Source: Gammaproteobacteria bacterium
Lineage (GTDB): Bacteria > Pseudomonadota > Gammaproteobacteria > Nitrococcales > Nitrococcaceae
Assembly: GCA_030433275.1 (NCBI GenBank)
Contig: JAUILK010000024.1
Span: forward strand, 1-53,979
Direction: 5' to 3'
DNA length: 53,979 nt
Positions 26,195 to 35,318 of the stretch are shown in pieces. Position 1 is the stretch's first letter. Each line of letters opens with the position of its first letter. The position numbers were made by a program, and so were the translations under genes. Below the pieces are notes generated by a model. It saw only the letters and a list, made by a program, of their open reading frames with translations. It was not told the DNA's origin and ran no database searches.

Positions 26195-26413
26195 TTGCTC
26201 GTGTTTCGTCCAGACGATGGAATTCCGATTCGTGCGTGCGGCCCGGCGCGGTTGCTTATGCTGGGCGGACCGGCGTTCCGGTGCAGGCGCTATATTGGGT
26301 GGAATTTCGTATCGAGTACGATGGAGCGGATCGAACAGGCAAACGCAGCCTGGCAGGCCGGACATTTCGAATCGGTGCCGGGCGAGCATGAGTGGATTTC
26401 GTTGCTTGGGTAG
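26195..26413 (+). pseudogene. Pirin, C-terminal remnant
   Basis: The frame reads ARLLMLGGPAFRCRRYIGWNFVSS, then MERIEQANAAWQAGHFESVPGEHEWISL, the conserved C-terminal domain of YhhW-type pirins (compare IWWNFVSSSKERIEQAK..W). The N-terminal metal-binding cupin is absent, and no related sequence lies upstream. It is not part of the complete pirin at 24488-25393, which has a different C-terminus, so it is the relic of a second pirin gene. The TTG at 26195 is only where the frame opens; expression is doubtful. Confidence 0.75.
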
Positions 26414-26504
26414 TCGGCGTTGCTAAGCTGGCGACGATGTGCAGATTGTGAAAAACGCCCAAAATACTTGTCTGCGTTGACGGGAGGTTTCGTCGACCGC
26501 CGTC

Positions 26505-28961
26505 TTAGTATGATCTTTGGTGACCATGCTCCCCGTCTCGTAGTAGAGATTCTATCTCCTCAGGCGGGCGCGGGTGGTAATAGAGATAGCCTTGAACGAG
26601 GTCGCAGCCGAGTTGGCGCAAATGGTTGCGTTGGGCGACTGTTTCCACACCTTCGGCCACCACTTCGCACCCGAGATCATGGCCGAGTGTGATGATGGCG
26701 GAAACAATCGAGGCCGTGGTTGGGTCCCCTGCCAAGCCCGAGACGAAACTGTGATCCACTTTGAGCGTGTTTACTGGCAAGCGGCGCAAATAATGCAACG
26801 CGCAATAACCCGTGCCGAAGTCGTCTACCGCTACTCTCAAGCCGCGCTGCGAAAGTGTTCGCAAAGCATCTGTACCGTCGAACGCATCCGCCATCAGCAC
26901 ACTCTCCGTGATTTCCAACTCCAGGCAGGCCGGGGGGATCCCTGCTTCCGTGACCATGAGCCTGATGGTCTCGGCAATATCGGGATTGGCAAACTGTCTG
27001 ACCGATAGGTTTACGGCTACCGTAACAAGAGGTAGCCCCATCTCCTTCCAGGCCGCACACTGCTTAACAGCTTCCCGGAGCACCCATTCGCCTACCGGCT
27101 CGATCAATCCGGTTTCTTCCAGCACGGGGATAAAGATTTCAGGGGCTAATATTCCACGCTCGGGATGTTGCCAGCGAATCAGTGCCTCTAGCCGAGCAAA
27201 GGCCCCGGTTTGCAAATCGACCTGCGGCTGATAGTGGAGCACGAACTCGTTTGCTTTTACTGCTCGACGCAGGTCTTCCTCCAGATTCAGCATTTCGTGG
27301 GACTGGGCATTCATTTCGTTGGTGTAGTATTGGAAGTTATTGCGCCCGTTTCCTTTGGCCTGATACATAGCCGTATCTGCGTTCTTCAGCAGCATATCTG
27401 AATCCTCTCCATCGAAAGGATACAGCGCAATACCGATGCTGCAGGTCAGTACGATCTGGCGATTTTTCACCTCTATGGGTTCGCTTACGACCTTGCGGAT
27501 TTTGCTCACGATGGCGGTTAGATCGTTATTGTCGAGGACCTCGGCCGCGATGACCACGAACTCATCGCCGCCATGCCGGCCGACCGTGTCGCTGCGCCGC
27601 AGGCATCGGCAAATGCGTTCGGCTACCGTGCAGAGAATGGCATCGCCTACGTGATGCCCTAGGGTGTCGTTGATTCGCTTGAAGCGATCTAGATCGACGA
27701 ACAGCACGCCGACGCGGTGCTTGTGGCGACGGGAATAAGCGATAGCCTGCTGCATGCGATCCAGCAACAACATTCGGTTGGGGATACCGGTCAGAGCGTC
27801 ATGGTTGGCCTGATAGGCAAGCTCCTCCTCCAAGCGTTTGCGTTCGCTGATATCTCGTGCGATAGCCGATAGAAACTCGACTTCTCCTTCGGGGCCGCGA
27901 TGGGCAATAATGACTTCGGAGACGGGAATCTCCAGTCCATCCTGGTCGATCATGGCAAGCTCGCCACTCCAGGTGCCTTCCTGCATGGCTACGGGGATTG
28001 CCTTGCTCATCAGTTTTGCGGACGCCCACTCGGTATGTCCATCGGATAGGGTGCGGATCTCGGCTTGATCCTCCGGCCCTAAGCCTAAGACGCTTCGGCG
28101 AGCTGCGTTGGCATAGAGAAGGTGTCCCTGAAGATCGGCTATAGCCACGAAATCGGTCGTCGCCTCCAGCGTTGCAGTCAGCCGCTTGCGAGTCGTCTCG
28201 GCTTTCATCCGGTCGCTTATGTCCTGACCGGTGGAAACGAAATGGGTGATGACGCCGTTGCCGTCTTTTATAGGCGTGATCACTTTATCCTCATAGAAAA
28301 GGGTGCCGTTTTTGCGACGATTGATTACCATGTCTCGAAAGACACCGCCGTCTTTCAGCGTCCGCCACATATCACGATAAAATGAGGCACAGTGCTGTCC
28401 TGACCGCAGTATGCGGGGAGAATGACGTATGGCCTCTTCCGATGGGAAACCGGTCAAGTGCTCGAATGCAGGATTGACGTATTCGATGATCCCGTCCGAG
28501 CTGGTGATGAAAACACACTCCGCGGTCTGTTCGATCGCGCGTGAGAGCTTTTGTAATTGATCCTGTGCGCGTAAGCGTTCGCGCCGCAGTTCGGCCTCTC
28601 GCAGCTCACGACGCACGGCGGGAACCAAACGGCTGAGGTGCCCCTTCATGATGTAATCGTGGGCACCTGCTTTCATGACCTGCACGGCGCGGTCCTCACC
28701 CACGGTCCCGGAGACCATGATGAAGGGTATGTCGATCTGCTTGCGTTGGAGTAATCGTAAGGCCTGCGGGGTGCTGAAAGAGGGCATGGTATAGTCGGAA
28801 ATAATCAAATCCCAGGGATGCTGCAAGGCCTCTTCCATGCAAGGGGCATTCTCGATCCGGTGTAATACCGGATCGTAGCCGCCTGCTCGAAGCGCCCGCG
28901 CAACCAACAGCGCGTCGTCTTCCGAGTCTTCGATGATTAGCACCCGTAACGGCGTGTTCAT
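26505..28961 (-). CDS. REC-PAS-PAS-GGDEF-EAL cyclic-di-GMP signalling protein
   Basis: An 818-residue cytoplasmic protein. Order: receiver domain (residues 5-120, phospho-acceptor Asp56 in ISDYTMP), PAS 1 (about 135-255), PAS 2 (about 260-375), GGDEF (380-545; intact HGGDEF at about 463-468) and EAL (560-810; EALIRW at about 592, DDFGTG present). Both catalytic signatures look intact, so it could make and break cyclic-di-GMP. No RxxD inhibitory site is obvious upstream of GGDEF. ATG 28961 (or TTG 28964) lies a few bases after the stop of the response regulator, so the two are co-transcribed with the histidine kinase. Confidence 0.9.
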   Translation of the reverse strand: MNTPLRVLIIEDSEDDALLVARALRAGGYDPVLHRIENAPCMEEALQHPWDLIISDYTMPSFSTPQALRLLQRKQIDIPFIMVSGTVGEDRAVQVMKAGAHDYIMKGHLSRLVPAVRRELREAELRRERLRAQDQLQKLSRAIEQTAECVFITSSDGIIEYVNPAFEHLTGFPSEEAIRHSPRILRSGQHCASFYRDMWRTLKDGGVFRDMVINRRKNGTLFYEDKVITPIKDGNGVITHFVSTGQDISDRMKAETTRKRLTATLEATTDFVAIADLQGHLLYANAARRSVLGLGPEDQAEIRTLSDGHTEWASAKLMSKAIPVAMQEGTWSGELAMIDQDGLEIPVSEVIIAHRGPEGEVEFLSAIARDISERKRLEEELAYQANHDALTGIPNRMLLLDRMQQAIAYSRRHKHRVGVLFVDLDRFKRINDTLGHHVGDAILCTVAERICRCLRRSDTVGRHGGDEFVVIAAEVLDNNDLTAIVSKIRKVVSEPIEVKNRQIVLTCSIGIALYPFDGEDSDMLLKNADTAMYQAKGNGRNNFQYYTNEMNAQSHEMLNLEEDLRRAVKANEFVLHYQPQVDLQTGAFARLEALIRWQHPERGILAPEIFIPVLEETGLIEPVGEWVLREAVKQCAAWKEMGLPLVTVAVNLSVRQFANPDIAETIRLMVTEAGIPPACLELEITESVLMADAFDGTDALRTLSQRGLRVAVDDFGTGYCALHYLRRLPVNTLKVDHSFVSGLAGDPTTASIVSAIITLGHDLGCEVVAEGVETVAQRNHLRQLGCDLVQGYLYYHPRPPEEIESLLRDGEHGHQRSY

Positions 28962-28967
28962 CAAGCA

Positions 28968-29414
28968 TCACTCTCCCAGCGGCGGCAGGCGGTTGAGTAT
29001 GAACCAGTAGATACCTAGTTGGCGCACGGATTCTGAAAACTCATTAAAATTCACTGGTTTACGTACATAGCTATTGGCGCCGTAGTCGTAGCCGGCGAGG
29101 AGATCCTGCTGCTCGTCCGAAGTGGTCAGGATGACGACCGGGATCAGCCGTGTCGTGGGATGAGCGCGAATCCGCCGCAGCACTTCCAGCCCGTCGACCC
29201 GAGGCAGTTTCAAGTCCAGCAGCACGAGGTGGGGTAAATCCTGCGGGGTCGCATTGGCCTTGGCCTCAGCTGGGAACAGCAAGTCAAGCGCTTCCATGCC
29301 ATCCCGGGCTACCAGAATTTGGTTGGCGACATTGTGCTTGCGAAGCGCCCGCAACGTGAGCGCTACATCGTCAGCGTTATCCTCAACGAGCAGGATGGTA
29401 GGGTTTTGTATCAA
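28968..29414 (-). CDS. Single-domain response regulator (Rcp1-like)
   Basis: A 148-residue receiver domain without output domain. Acidic pocket EDNADD (residues 11-16), phospho-acceptor Asp67 in VLLDLKLPRVDG, Thr97-Thr98 and Lys119 in YVRKPVNFNEF are all present. A TTG start at 29414 is chosen because AAGGAG lies six bases upstream; no ATG fits. Regulators of this type pair with bacteriophytochrome-like or PAS kinases. It sits ten bases after the kinase gene and six before the GGDEF-EAL gene, so it probably carries the phosphoryl group between them or acts as a sink. Confidence 0.85.
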   Translation of the reverse strand: MIQNPTILLVEDNADDVALTLRALRKHNVANQILVARDGMEALDLLFPAEAKANATPQDLPHLVLLDLKLPRVDGLEVLRRIRAHPTTRLIPVVILTTSDEQQDLLAGYDYGANSYVRKPVNFNEFSESVRQLGIYWFILNRLPPLGE

Positions 29415-29424
29415 GCGGCTCTCC

Positions 29425-31365
29425 TTAGCGTGCTTCTCGTTCGCTGTGAAAATCCGGGTCGGCCAGTGTGAAGTAAAAAGTCGCTCCCTGCTGAGGTTCG
29501 GCATTGGCCCAGATGCGTCCGCCATGACGCTGGATGATACGCTGAACGGTGGCCAGACCGACGCCGTGGCCCTCGAACTCCTGCGACGAGTGCAGCCGTT
29601 GGAAAGGCCCGAAAAGGCGCCCCGCATAGGCCATATCGAAGCCGGCTCCGTTGTCCCGAACATAGTAGATCGGGGTGGCTCGGCCAGCAGCGTCAACCCC
29701 CAACTCGACCTTTGCTCGGGGTTGTTCCGCTGTGAATTTCCAGGCGTTGTCCAGAAGGTTCTCCAGGGCCACGCGCAGTAGCCGTCGATCACCTTCGACG
29801 TTCAAACGGGGAGCAATCTGGATCGTTACTTGGCGATGCGGCGCTTCGGCGCGGCGCTCGGCCAGAATTTCATTGGCGATGGCCGTTAGGTCTACGGTAT
29901 CGAGAACCATTTCTGCGCGGGTGATTCGTGATAACCGCAACAGATCGTCGATCAGTTGTGCCATGCGCTGGCTCGCGGCGCGAATGCGTCCGAGGTAATC
30001 TCGGCCCGTTTCATCCAGCGCCGCGGCGTAGTCTTCGAGCAGCGCTTGGCTGAAGCCGTCCAGGCCACGCAGGGGCGCGCGCAAATCATGCGAGACCGAA
30101 TAGCAGAAAGCCTCCAATTCCTGGTTTACGCTGGAAAGCTCAGCCACTTTCCGCGCAAGTGTACGGTTGAGTTTGCGTATCTTATTGGTGGTTGCAATAC
30201 GCGCGGTGACGTCTCGGGCAATAACGATGGTCAGTGCTCCATCCGGGGTAAGCAGTGGGCTCAGACTGATCTCGATGGGGAATTCGTCGCCATTGTTGCG
30301 CTGCGCAAAAAGCTCGCGGCCTATTCCCATGGGTCGGGTCTCGGGCTGCTCCTGGTAGCGGTTGCGTTGTTTTCCGTGACGGGCCCGGTAGCGTTGCGGT
30401 ACCAGCCGTTCCACCGGCATGCCAACCAGTTCCAAGCGGCTATAACCGAACAGCCGTTCCGCTTGTCCGTTGGCCAAAGTGATGACACCAGCGGCATCCA
30501 CTATCATGATGGCATCCGGAGCCGACTCAAGCAGTGTCTGAAACAGCCCCGTATTGCGCTTGCGTTCGGTAATGTCGCGGGCGATGCTGATCGTGAGCGG
30601 TCCAGTGGCGGTCTCCAAAGGACTTAGGCTGATTTCGACAGGGAACTCCGCGCCGTCTTTACCTCTTGCATAGAGCTCGCGCCCCGCCCCCATGGGGCGG
30701 CTCACAGGGTTTGCTTGATAGGCCTCCCGATAGCCCACATGCCGGGAGCGAAACCGCTCGGGCATCAGCATTTCGATATGCATCCCGACGAGTTCGTCAT
30801 GGGAGAAACCGAACAGTATTTCCGCCTGTTCGTTGGCGAGCGCGATTGTCCCCGCGGCATCGATTAGCAGGATGGCGCTCGGCGCGGCCGCCAAGAGGCC
30901 GCGAAAGAGCTGCTCGCTTCGGTGCAGGGACTCCTCCCTGTGTATGTGCTCGGTGATATCCCAAGCGTCGGCGATCACCAGCTCTACCTGGGTGTCGGCT
31001 GCTTTCAAAGGAGTCAAGATGTACTCGAAATGACGGCGCTCACCCCGAATCGAGAATGGCGTCTCTCCGGTTAGAGTTTTTCTCTCTCGAAAGACACGGT
31101 GGAGATTTTCCTCGAACGGCACCATGAGATCGGCAGGTAAGCCCAGTTCGCGCCATGAACGGCCTATCATGGCGGCTGGGTCGAGTTGCAGCAGGCGGGC
31201 TGCATGAGGGCTGACGTAACGGTAACGACTCTTCCGGTCGAAGACAAAGAGCATCTCCCGAGATGCCGATAGAATTGCTTCGCTCAGGTGCTTCTCAACC
31301 TCAGCGCCTATTCGAGGGGGTTTATTCCCGGGCTGCTGAGCCATATCGTCCGGTTTGGAAGGCAA
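29425..31365 (-). CDS. Multi-PAS sensor histidine kinase
   Basis: A 646-residue soluble kinase. PAS 1 covers about residues 25-140, PAS 2 about 150-268 and PAS 3 about 272-390; PAS 2 and 3 are near-duplicates (shared FGxSxxELVGM and GAEFPVEISLSPL-like segments). A short coiled coil (390-418) leads to the H-box with His426 in SVSHDLRAPLRG, then N, G1 and G2 boxes (LLDNAWKFT, VRDNGAGFD, GHGVGLATV). No membrane segments, so the signal is internal. TTG 31365 has AGAGGGG five bases upstream; ATG 31344 is an alternative. It begins a three-gene signalling operon. Confidence 0.9.
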   Translation of the reverse strand: MPSKPDDMAQQPGNKPPRIGAEVEKHLSEAILSASREMLFVFDRKSRYRYVSPHAARLLQLDPAAMIGRSWRELGLPADLMVPFEENLHRVFRERKTLTGETPFSIRGERRHFEYILTPLKAADTQVELVIADAWDITEHIHREESLHRSEQLFRGLLAAAPSAILLIDAAGTIALANEQAEILFGFSHDELVGMHIEMLMPERFRSRHVGYREAYQANPVSRPMGAGRELYARGKDGAEFPVEISLSPLETATGPLTISIARDITERKRNTGLFQTLLESAPDAIMIVDAAGVITLANGQAERLFGYSRLELVGMPVERLVPQRYRARHGKQRNRYQEQPETRPMGIGRELFAQRNNGDEFPIEISLSPLLTPDGALTIVIARDVTARIATTNKIRKLNRTLARKVAELSSVNQELEAFCYSVSHDLRAPLRGLDGFSQALLEDYAAALDETGRDYLGRIRAASQRMAQLIDDLLRLSRITRAEMVLDTVDLTAIANEILAERRAEAPHRQVTIQIAPRLNVEGDRRLLRVALENLLDNAWKFTAEQPRAKVELGVDAAGRATPIYYVRDNGAGFDMAYAGRLFGPFQRLHSSQEFEGHGVGLATVQRIIQRHGGRIWANAEPQQGATFYFTLADPDFHSEREAR

Positions 31366-31717
31366 TTCGACCCCTCTGCATTTAGCTTGTTCCCCAAGTA
31401 ATTATTGCGAAATTGATAGCTACCAGTATGTGACCAAATTAACATTTGGTCCTGGCTGTTCCATATCGGTTGGTTGGAGTCTTTTCAAAAGAACAGGTCA
31501 AGAAAATGATGCTGTTGTGCGCAACCCGCATAAGATTTCTTTACGCGTGCGGGTACGGAGTGGTGCTGGTGTAATACGTGGAGATCGTTGATGACGGGTC
31601 GAAAGGCGTGGGAGGCGCCGGCAGCACCGATGGGTACGCTCTGGAATCTAATTGCGGTTGTTACTGCCAGTGTTGATATGTAAAAGCGCATAATTAGCGA
31701 TTTGAACGTAATGCGCC
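31366..31717. other. Spacer of about 350 bases, no gene seen
   Basis: This spacer lies upstream of the signalling operon and downstream of the acyl-CoA ligase gene. It must hold the kinase promoter. I see no convincing open frame, repeat, RNA fold or regulator box. Confidence 0.5.
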
Positions 31718-34423
31718 TCATTTCAAATCCAACTCTACTCGTACGAGACTTGGATCTTTGGGTACCGAACGCGACCGGAAACCAAGTGTTCCGCACAGGC
31801 GCAGCATGATCGTGTTCTGCTGTAAGACCTCACCGAAGACGAGCCGTGTTCCGCGCCGGCGGCAATAATCGATGATTCGACACATGAGCAGGCGACCTAG
31901 TCCCAGCCCTGTCAGATCGTGGCGAACGATGATGGCATATTCCGCCTGCTCGTTGTCCGGGTCGGTGGCGATACGAACCACCCCATAGATCTCGGTCTGA
32001 CCGGCGATGCCTGGCTTGGTTAGAATGAGTGCCATTTCCCGATCGTAGTCGATCTGGGTGAACCGGGCGGCCATCATGTGCGAGAGAACCTTCATCGGTG
32101 CCAGGAAGCGCAGCCGGATTTCCTCGGGGGTGAGTTTGGCAAACCCCGCCTGCAGTGCCGGCTCATCCTCGGGCCGGATGGCGCGTAGCAATAGCTTGCG
32201 GCCGTCGTCGAGCGGTATGACCTCCTCAAGCTCTTTCGGATACGGGCGGATGGCAAGGCGATCCGGGTTGATTGCGTCGCCGCTGCGCACCCGAGCACGG
32301 GCATCGAGCGCCACTACCCCATACTCGTCCGCCAGGAGCGGGTTAATATCCAGTTCGGCGATCTCCGGGATGTCGGCTACCAACTGTGCGACCTGAATGA
32401 GCGTCAAAGCGATGGCGTCCAGGTTCGCCGGTGGGCGGCTTCGAACGCCTCGCAGTTGCCGATGGATGCGTGTGCGGGAGATGATCTCGTGGGCGAGTTT
32501 CATATTGAGCGGCGGCAGTCCCAGCGCTTGGTCCTTGACGATCTCCACGGCTGTGCCACCGTGACCGAATAGCACCACGGGGCCGAACTGAGGATCATCG
32601 GTCATGCCGACGATGAGTTCGTAGGCGCCGGGGCGACGCACCATCGGTTGGACACTGAACCCTTGGATGTGAGCTTCGGGCGTGACCTGCCGCACCCGCT
32701 GCAGCATTGCCTCCGCCGAGCGGTGTACGGCTACGGGTCCGGCCAGTTCCAGGTCCACGCCGCCCACGTCGGACTTGTGCGTGATATCGGATGAGAGGAC
32801 TTTCAGCGCCACCGGACCGCCGATTTGCGCTGCCAGGGCGGCGGCTTCCTCGGGCGAGTGGGCAATGTGAGTGGTGATCACTGGGACCCCGTAAGCGGCG
32901 AGCACCTCCTTCGCCTCCGGCTCGGTGAGCCAACCGCGCGAATGGGTGAGCGCCTCCGAGATCGCGCGCCGCGCGCTAGCCACGTCGGGGACGAAGTCCA
33001 CCGGTACCGACGGCGGGGTTTCCAGCAACGTTTCCTGATTGCGGCGGTAATTGACCATATGCATGAAGGCGCGGACAGCTGCTTCCGGCGTCGTGTAGCT
33101 GGGAATGTGGTGCTCGGCGAACAACGCTCGGGCCTTTTCGGCCGTCGATTGGCCCACCCAGCTCGTCAGCAGGAATGGGCGCTGCGCACGGTCTTTGCGG
33201 TGGCTGAACTGCTCGGCACTGTCGATCACAGCCCGCGCGGCCTCCCGACTGTCGGCGATTGCCGTGGGGCAATTCAGGACCAGTACTGCATCCACTTCCG
33301 GGGCGTCCGCGAGGACGCTGAGGGTGTCCGTGTAGCGTTCGGCGGGAGCGTCCCCGATGATGTCCACGGGGTTATCTCGTGGCCAGGTGGCTGGTAGGAC
33401 CTTATCGAGCTTGCCGACAGTCTTTTTGCTGAGCGCGGCAAGTGTGCCTCCCTCGTCAATGAATGCATCGGTTGCCAGGACACCGATGCCGCCGCCATTG
33501 GTGAGAATAGCAAGCCGCTCGCCACGGGGCAGTTCACTCATCGCCAGTGTTTCGACCGCTGCGAACAGCTCGCCGAGTCTGAATACTCGAAGCATGCCGG
33601 CCCGCCGAAATGCGGCGTCGTAGACACTGTCTGCACCGGCCAGCGCCCCGGTGTGAGAGGCCGCGGCGCGTGCGCCCTCGACGTGGCGCCCGGCCTTGAC
33701 GACGATCACCGGCTTCATACGTGCAGCCGCTCGCGCGGCGGACATGAATTTGCGCGCCTGAGTGATCGCTTCGACATAGAGTAGGATCGCGTGAGTGTCG
33801 GGCTCGTTCGCAAGGTAGTCCAGCATGTCGCCGAAATCGACATCGGCCATATCGCCCAAGGAAACCAGGTGGGAGAAGCCGATGCCACGGCTCTTGGCCC
33901 AATCGAGCACGGCGGTAACTATGGCGCCCGACTGTGTAACGAAGGCCAGCCGACCGAATTCCGGGCTCAGATGCGCGAAGCTTGCATTGAGCCCCGCCTT
34001 CGGTACCAAAATCCCCAAACAGTTCGGTCCAATAAGGCGCATGAGGTGCGGCCTGGCCGCATCGAGCATCGCCTGGCGGCGAGCGATGCCCAATTTATCG
34101 GCACCTTCGCCGAACCCGGCCGTTACGACCACAGCGGCTTTCGTGCCGCGCTCGGCCAGCTGGCCGATGAGCTCGGGAACGGTGTCCGGCGGGGTGCTCA
34201 GCACGGCGAGCTCGGGACTTATTGGTAGGCTGTCGACGTCCGGATAGGCGAGCACGCCCTCGATAGCCCGATACTTTGGGTTGACCGGCATGACCGGCCC
34301 CTCGAACCCGGATTTGAATAAGTTGCGCGCGAGGACCGCGCCAACGGAGTTGGGCACTCGACTGGCACCGATAAGGGCCACCGATTCGGGTCGAAACAGG
34401 TGGTGTAGATTCCGAATGCTCAT
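31718..34423 (-). CDS. NDP-forming acyl-CoA ligase fused to GNAT acetyltransferase (Pat/AcsA-like)
   Basis: A 901-residue fusion. Order: CoA-binding Rossmann domain (SVALIGASRVPNSVG), succinyl-CoA-synthetase-like flavodoxin domains, ATP-grasp (about 480-700) and a C-terminal GNAT domain (about 740-895) with acetyl-CoA loop RHDLTGLGLGRLLM. This is the architecture of the protein acetyltransferase Pat/PatZ. Here the motif SHTGALAG keeps the histidine that is phosphorylated in true ADP-forming ligases, so it may have both activities. Start ATG 34423 has GGAG upstream. It is divergent from hsp20, with an Anr/FNR-type box in the shared spacer. Confidence 0.88.
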   Translation of the reverse strand: MSIRNLHHLFRPESVALIGASRVPNSVGAVLARNLFKSGFEGPVMPVNPKYRAIEGVLAYPDVDSLPISPELAVLSTPPDTVPELIGQLAERGTKAAVVVTAGFGEGADKLGIARRQAMLDAARPHLMRLIGPNCLGILVPKAGLNASFAHLSPEFGRLAFVTQSGAIVTAVLDWAKSRGIGFSHLVSLGDMADVDFGDMLDYLANEPDTHAILLYVEAITQARKFMSAARAAARMKPVIVVKAGRHVEGARAAASHTGALAGADSVYDAAFRRAGMLRVFRLGELFAAVETLAMSELPRGERLAILTNGGGIGVLATDAFIDEGGTLAALSKKTVGKLDKVLPATWPRDNPVDIIGDAPAERYTDTLSVLADAPEVDAVLVLNCPTAIADSREAARAVIDSAEQFSHRKDRAQRPFLLTSWVGQSTAEKARALFAEHHIPSYTTPEAAVRAFMHMVNYRRNQETLLETPPSVPVDFVPDVASARRAISEALTHSRGWLTEPEAKEVLAAYGVPVITTHIAHSPEEAAALAAQIGGPVALKVLSSDITHKSDVGGVDLELAGPVAVHRSAEAMLQRVRQVTPEAHIQGFSVQPMVRRPGAYELIVGMTDDPQFGPVVLFGHGGTAVEIVKDQALGLPPLNMKLAHEIISRTRIHRQLRGVRSRPPANLDAIALTLIQVAQLVADIPEIAELDINPLLADEYGVVALDARARVRSGDAINPDRLAIRPYPKELEEVIPLDDGRKLLLRAIRPEDEPALQAGFAKLTPEEIRLRFLAPMKVLSHMMAARFTQIDYDREMALILTKPGIAGQTEIYGVVRIATDPDNEQAEYAIIVRHDLTGLGLGRLLMCRIIDYCRRRGTRLVFGEVLQQNTIMLRLCGTLGFRSRSVPKDPSLVRVELDLK

Positions 34424-34587
34424 CGGCCGTCTCCGTTCGAGTTGCGCTTGTCGATAGTGCCCTGTAATGGGACGAAAAGCCGGTAGCATGCACAGCTGCT
34501 GCGCCGCTTGCCTGGATCGAGTAGCCGCCGCGCTTAACGCAATAAGAACATAATGATTAGAGGCCGTTTTTAGAAAACGACTCCATG

Positions 34588-34601
34588 TTGATTTATGTCA
34601 A
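34588..34601. promoter_or_regulatory. Anr/FNR box upstream of hsp20
   Basis: TTGATTTATGTCAA matches the Anr/FNR consensus TTGATnnnn(A/G)TCAA. It lies 137 bases before the Hsp20 start and 165 bases from the divergent acyl-CoA ligase start. A possible -10 TAATAT is at 34631-34636, giving a promoter start near 34643. The window encodes an FNR-like regulator at 51865-52671. Confidence 0.65.
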
Positions 34602-34737
34602 TGCGATTCGGGGTGAGTGATTTAAACTTGTAATATGGTTGGTAAAGTCGGTGAAAAGCCGCGGATTATACGGCCTCTCAACTGCGTCATGTAATGACTG
34701 CCGACCTATTTGAGCTTGAATATCAGGAGTGAATGCC

Positions 34738-35238
34738 ATGGCCGAGCAGAACGTCAGGGAAATCACCCCAACTGCGAAAGAAGTCCAGGCGGCCTCGCGG
34801 GCTTTGAGTCCGTTCGAGGAGTTTGATCGGATGTTTGCAGAGTTTTTCAGTCGGGGCTGGATGCGGCCGTTGAGCTGGGAGCGTCCGCTGTGGGACCGTC
34901 TCGCCCTGATCGAGCCGCGCATGCCCAAGGTCGACGTCGTCGACCGGGATAAGGAGGTGTTGGTGCGCGCCGAAATCCCCGGTGTCGATCGCAAGGACCT
35001 GGATATTTCGGTAACCGACAATACGGTGACGATCAAGGGACAGAGTTCTAGCGAGACCAAGGAAGAAAAGGGCGATTACTATCGCTGCGAAATCGCCCGC
35101 GGCGCATTCGCACGGACCGTGTCGCTGCCCAGCGAAGTCGATGCCGACCAGGCCGAGGCCAGCTTCAGCGAGGGCATTCTTGAGCTGACCCTTCCGAAGA
35201 TCAAAGAAGCCCGCCGGCGTAAGGTCGAGGTGAAGTAG
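34738..35238 (+). CDS. Hsp20/alpha-crystallin small heat shock protein
   Basis: A 166-residue ATP-independent holdase. The alpha-crystallin domain covers about residues 65-165 with MPKVDVVDRDKEVLVRAEIPGV, DNTVTIKGQSSSETKEEKGD and the A-x-x-x-n-G-I/V-L-x-L/I type motif FSEGILELTLPK near the end. The N-terminal arm includes SPFEEFDRMFAEFFSRGW. ATG 34738 follows AGGAG; a GTG overlapping that site at 34729 was rejected. The upstream Anr/FNR box suggests induction at low oxygen, as for many proteins of this class in gammaproteobacteria. Confidence 0.92.
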   Translation: MAEQNVREITPTAKEVQAASRALSPFEEFDRMFAEFFSRGWMRPLSWERPLWDRLALIEPRMPKVDVVDRDKEVLVRAEIPGVDRKDLDISVTDNTVTIKGQSSSETKEEKGDYYRCEIARGAFARTVSLPSEVDADQAEASFSEGILELTLPKIKEARRRKVEVK

Positions 35239-35318
35239 AACGATTCTTGAGTGTGCGCCATGCGCCCCGGCGAAGGCGGCGCATGGCGGGAATATTCGCT
35301 TTCCTGCGTTGGATCTCA

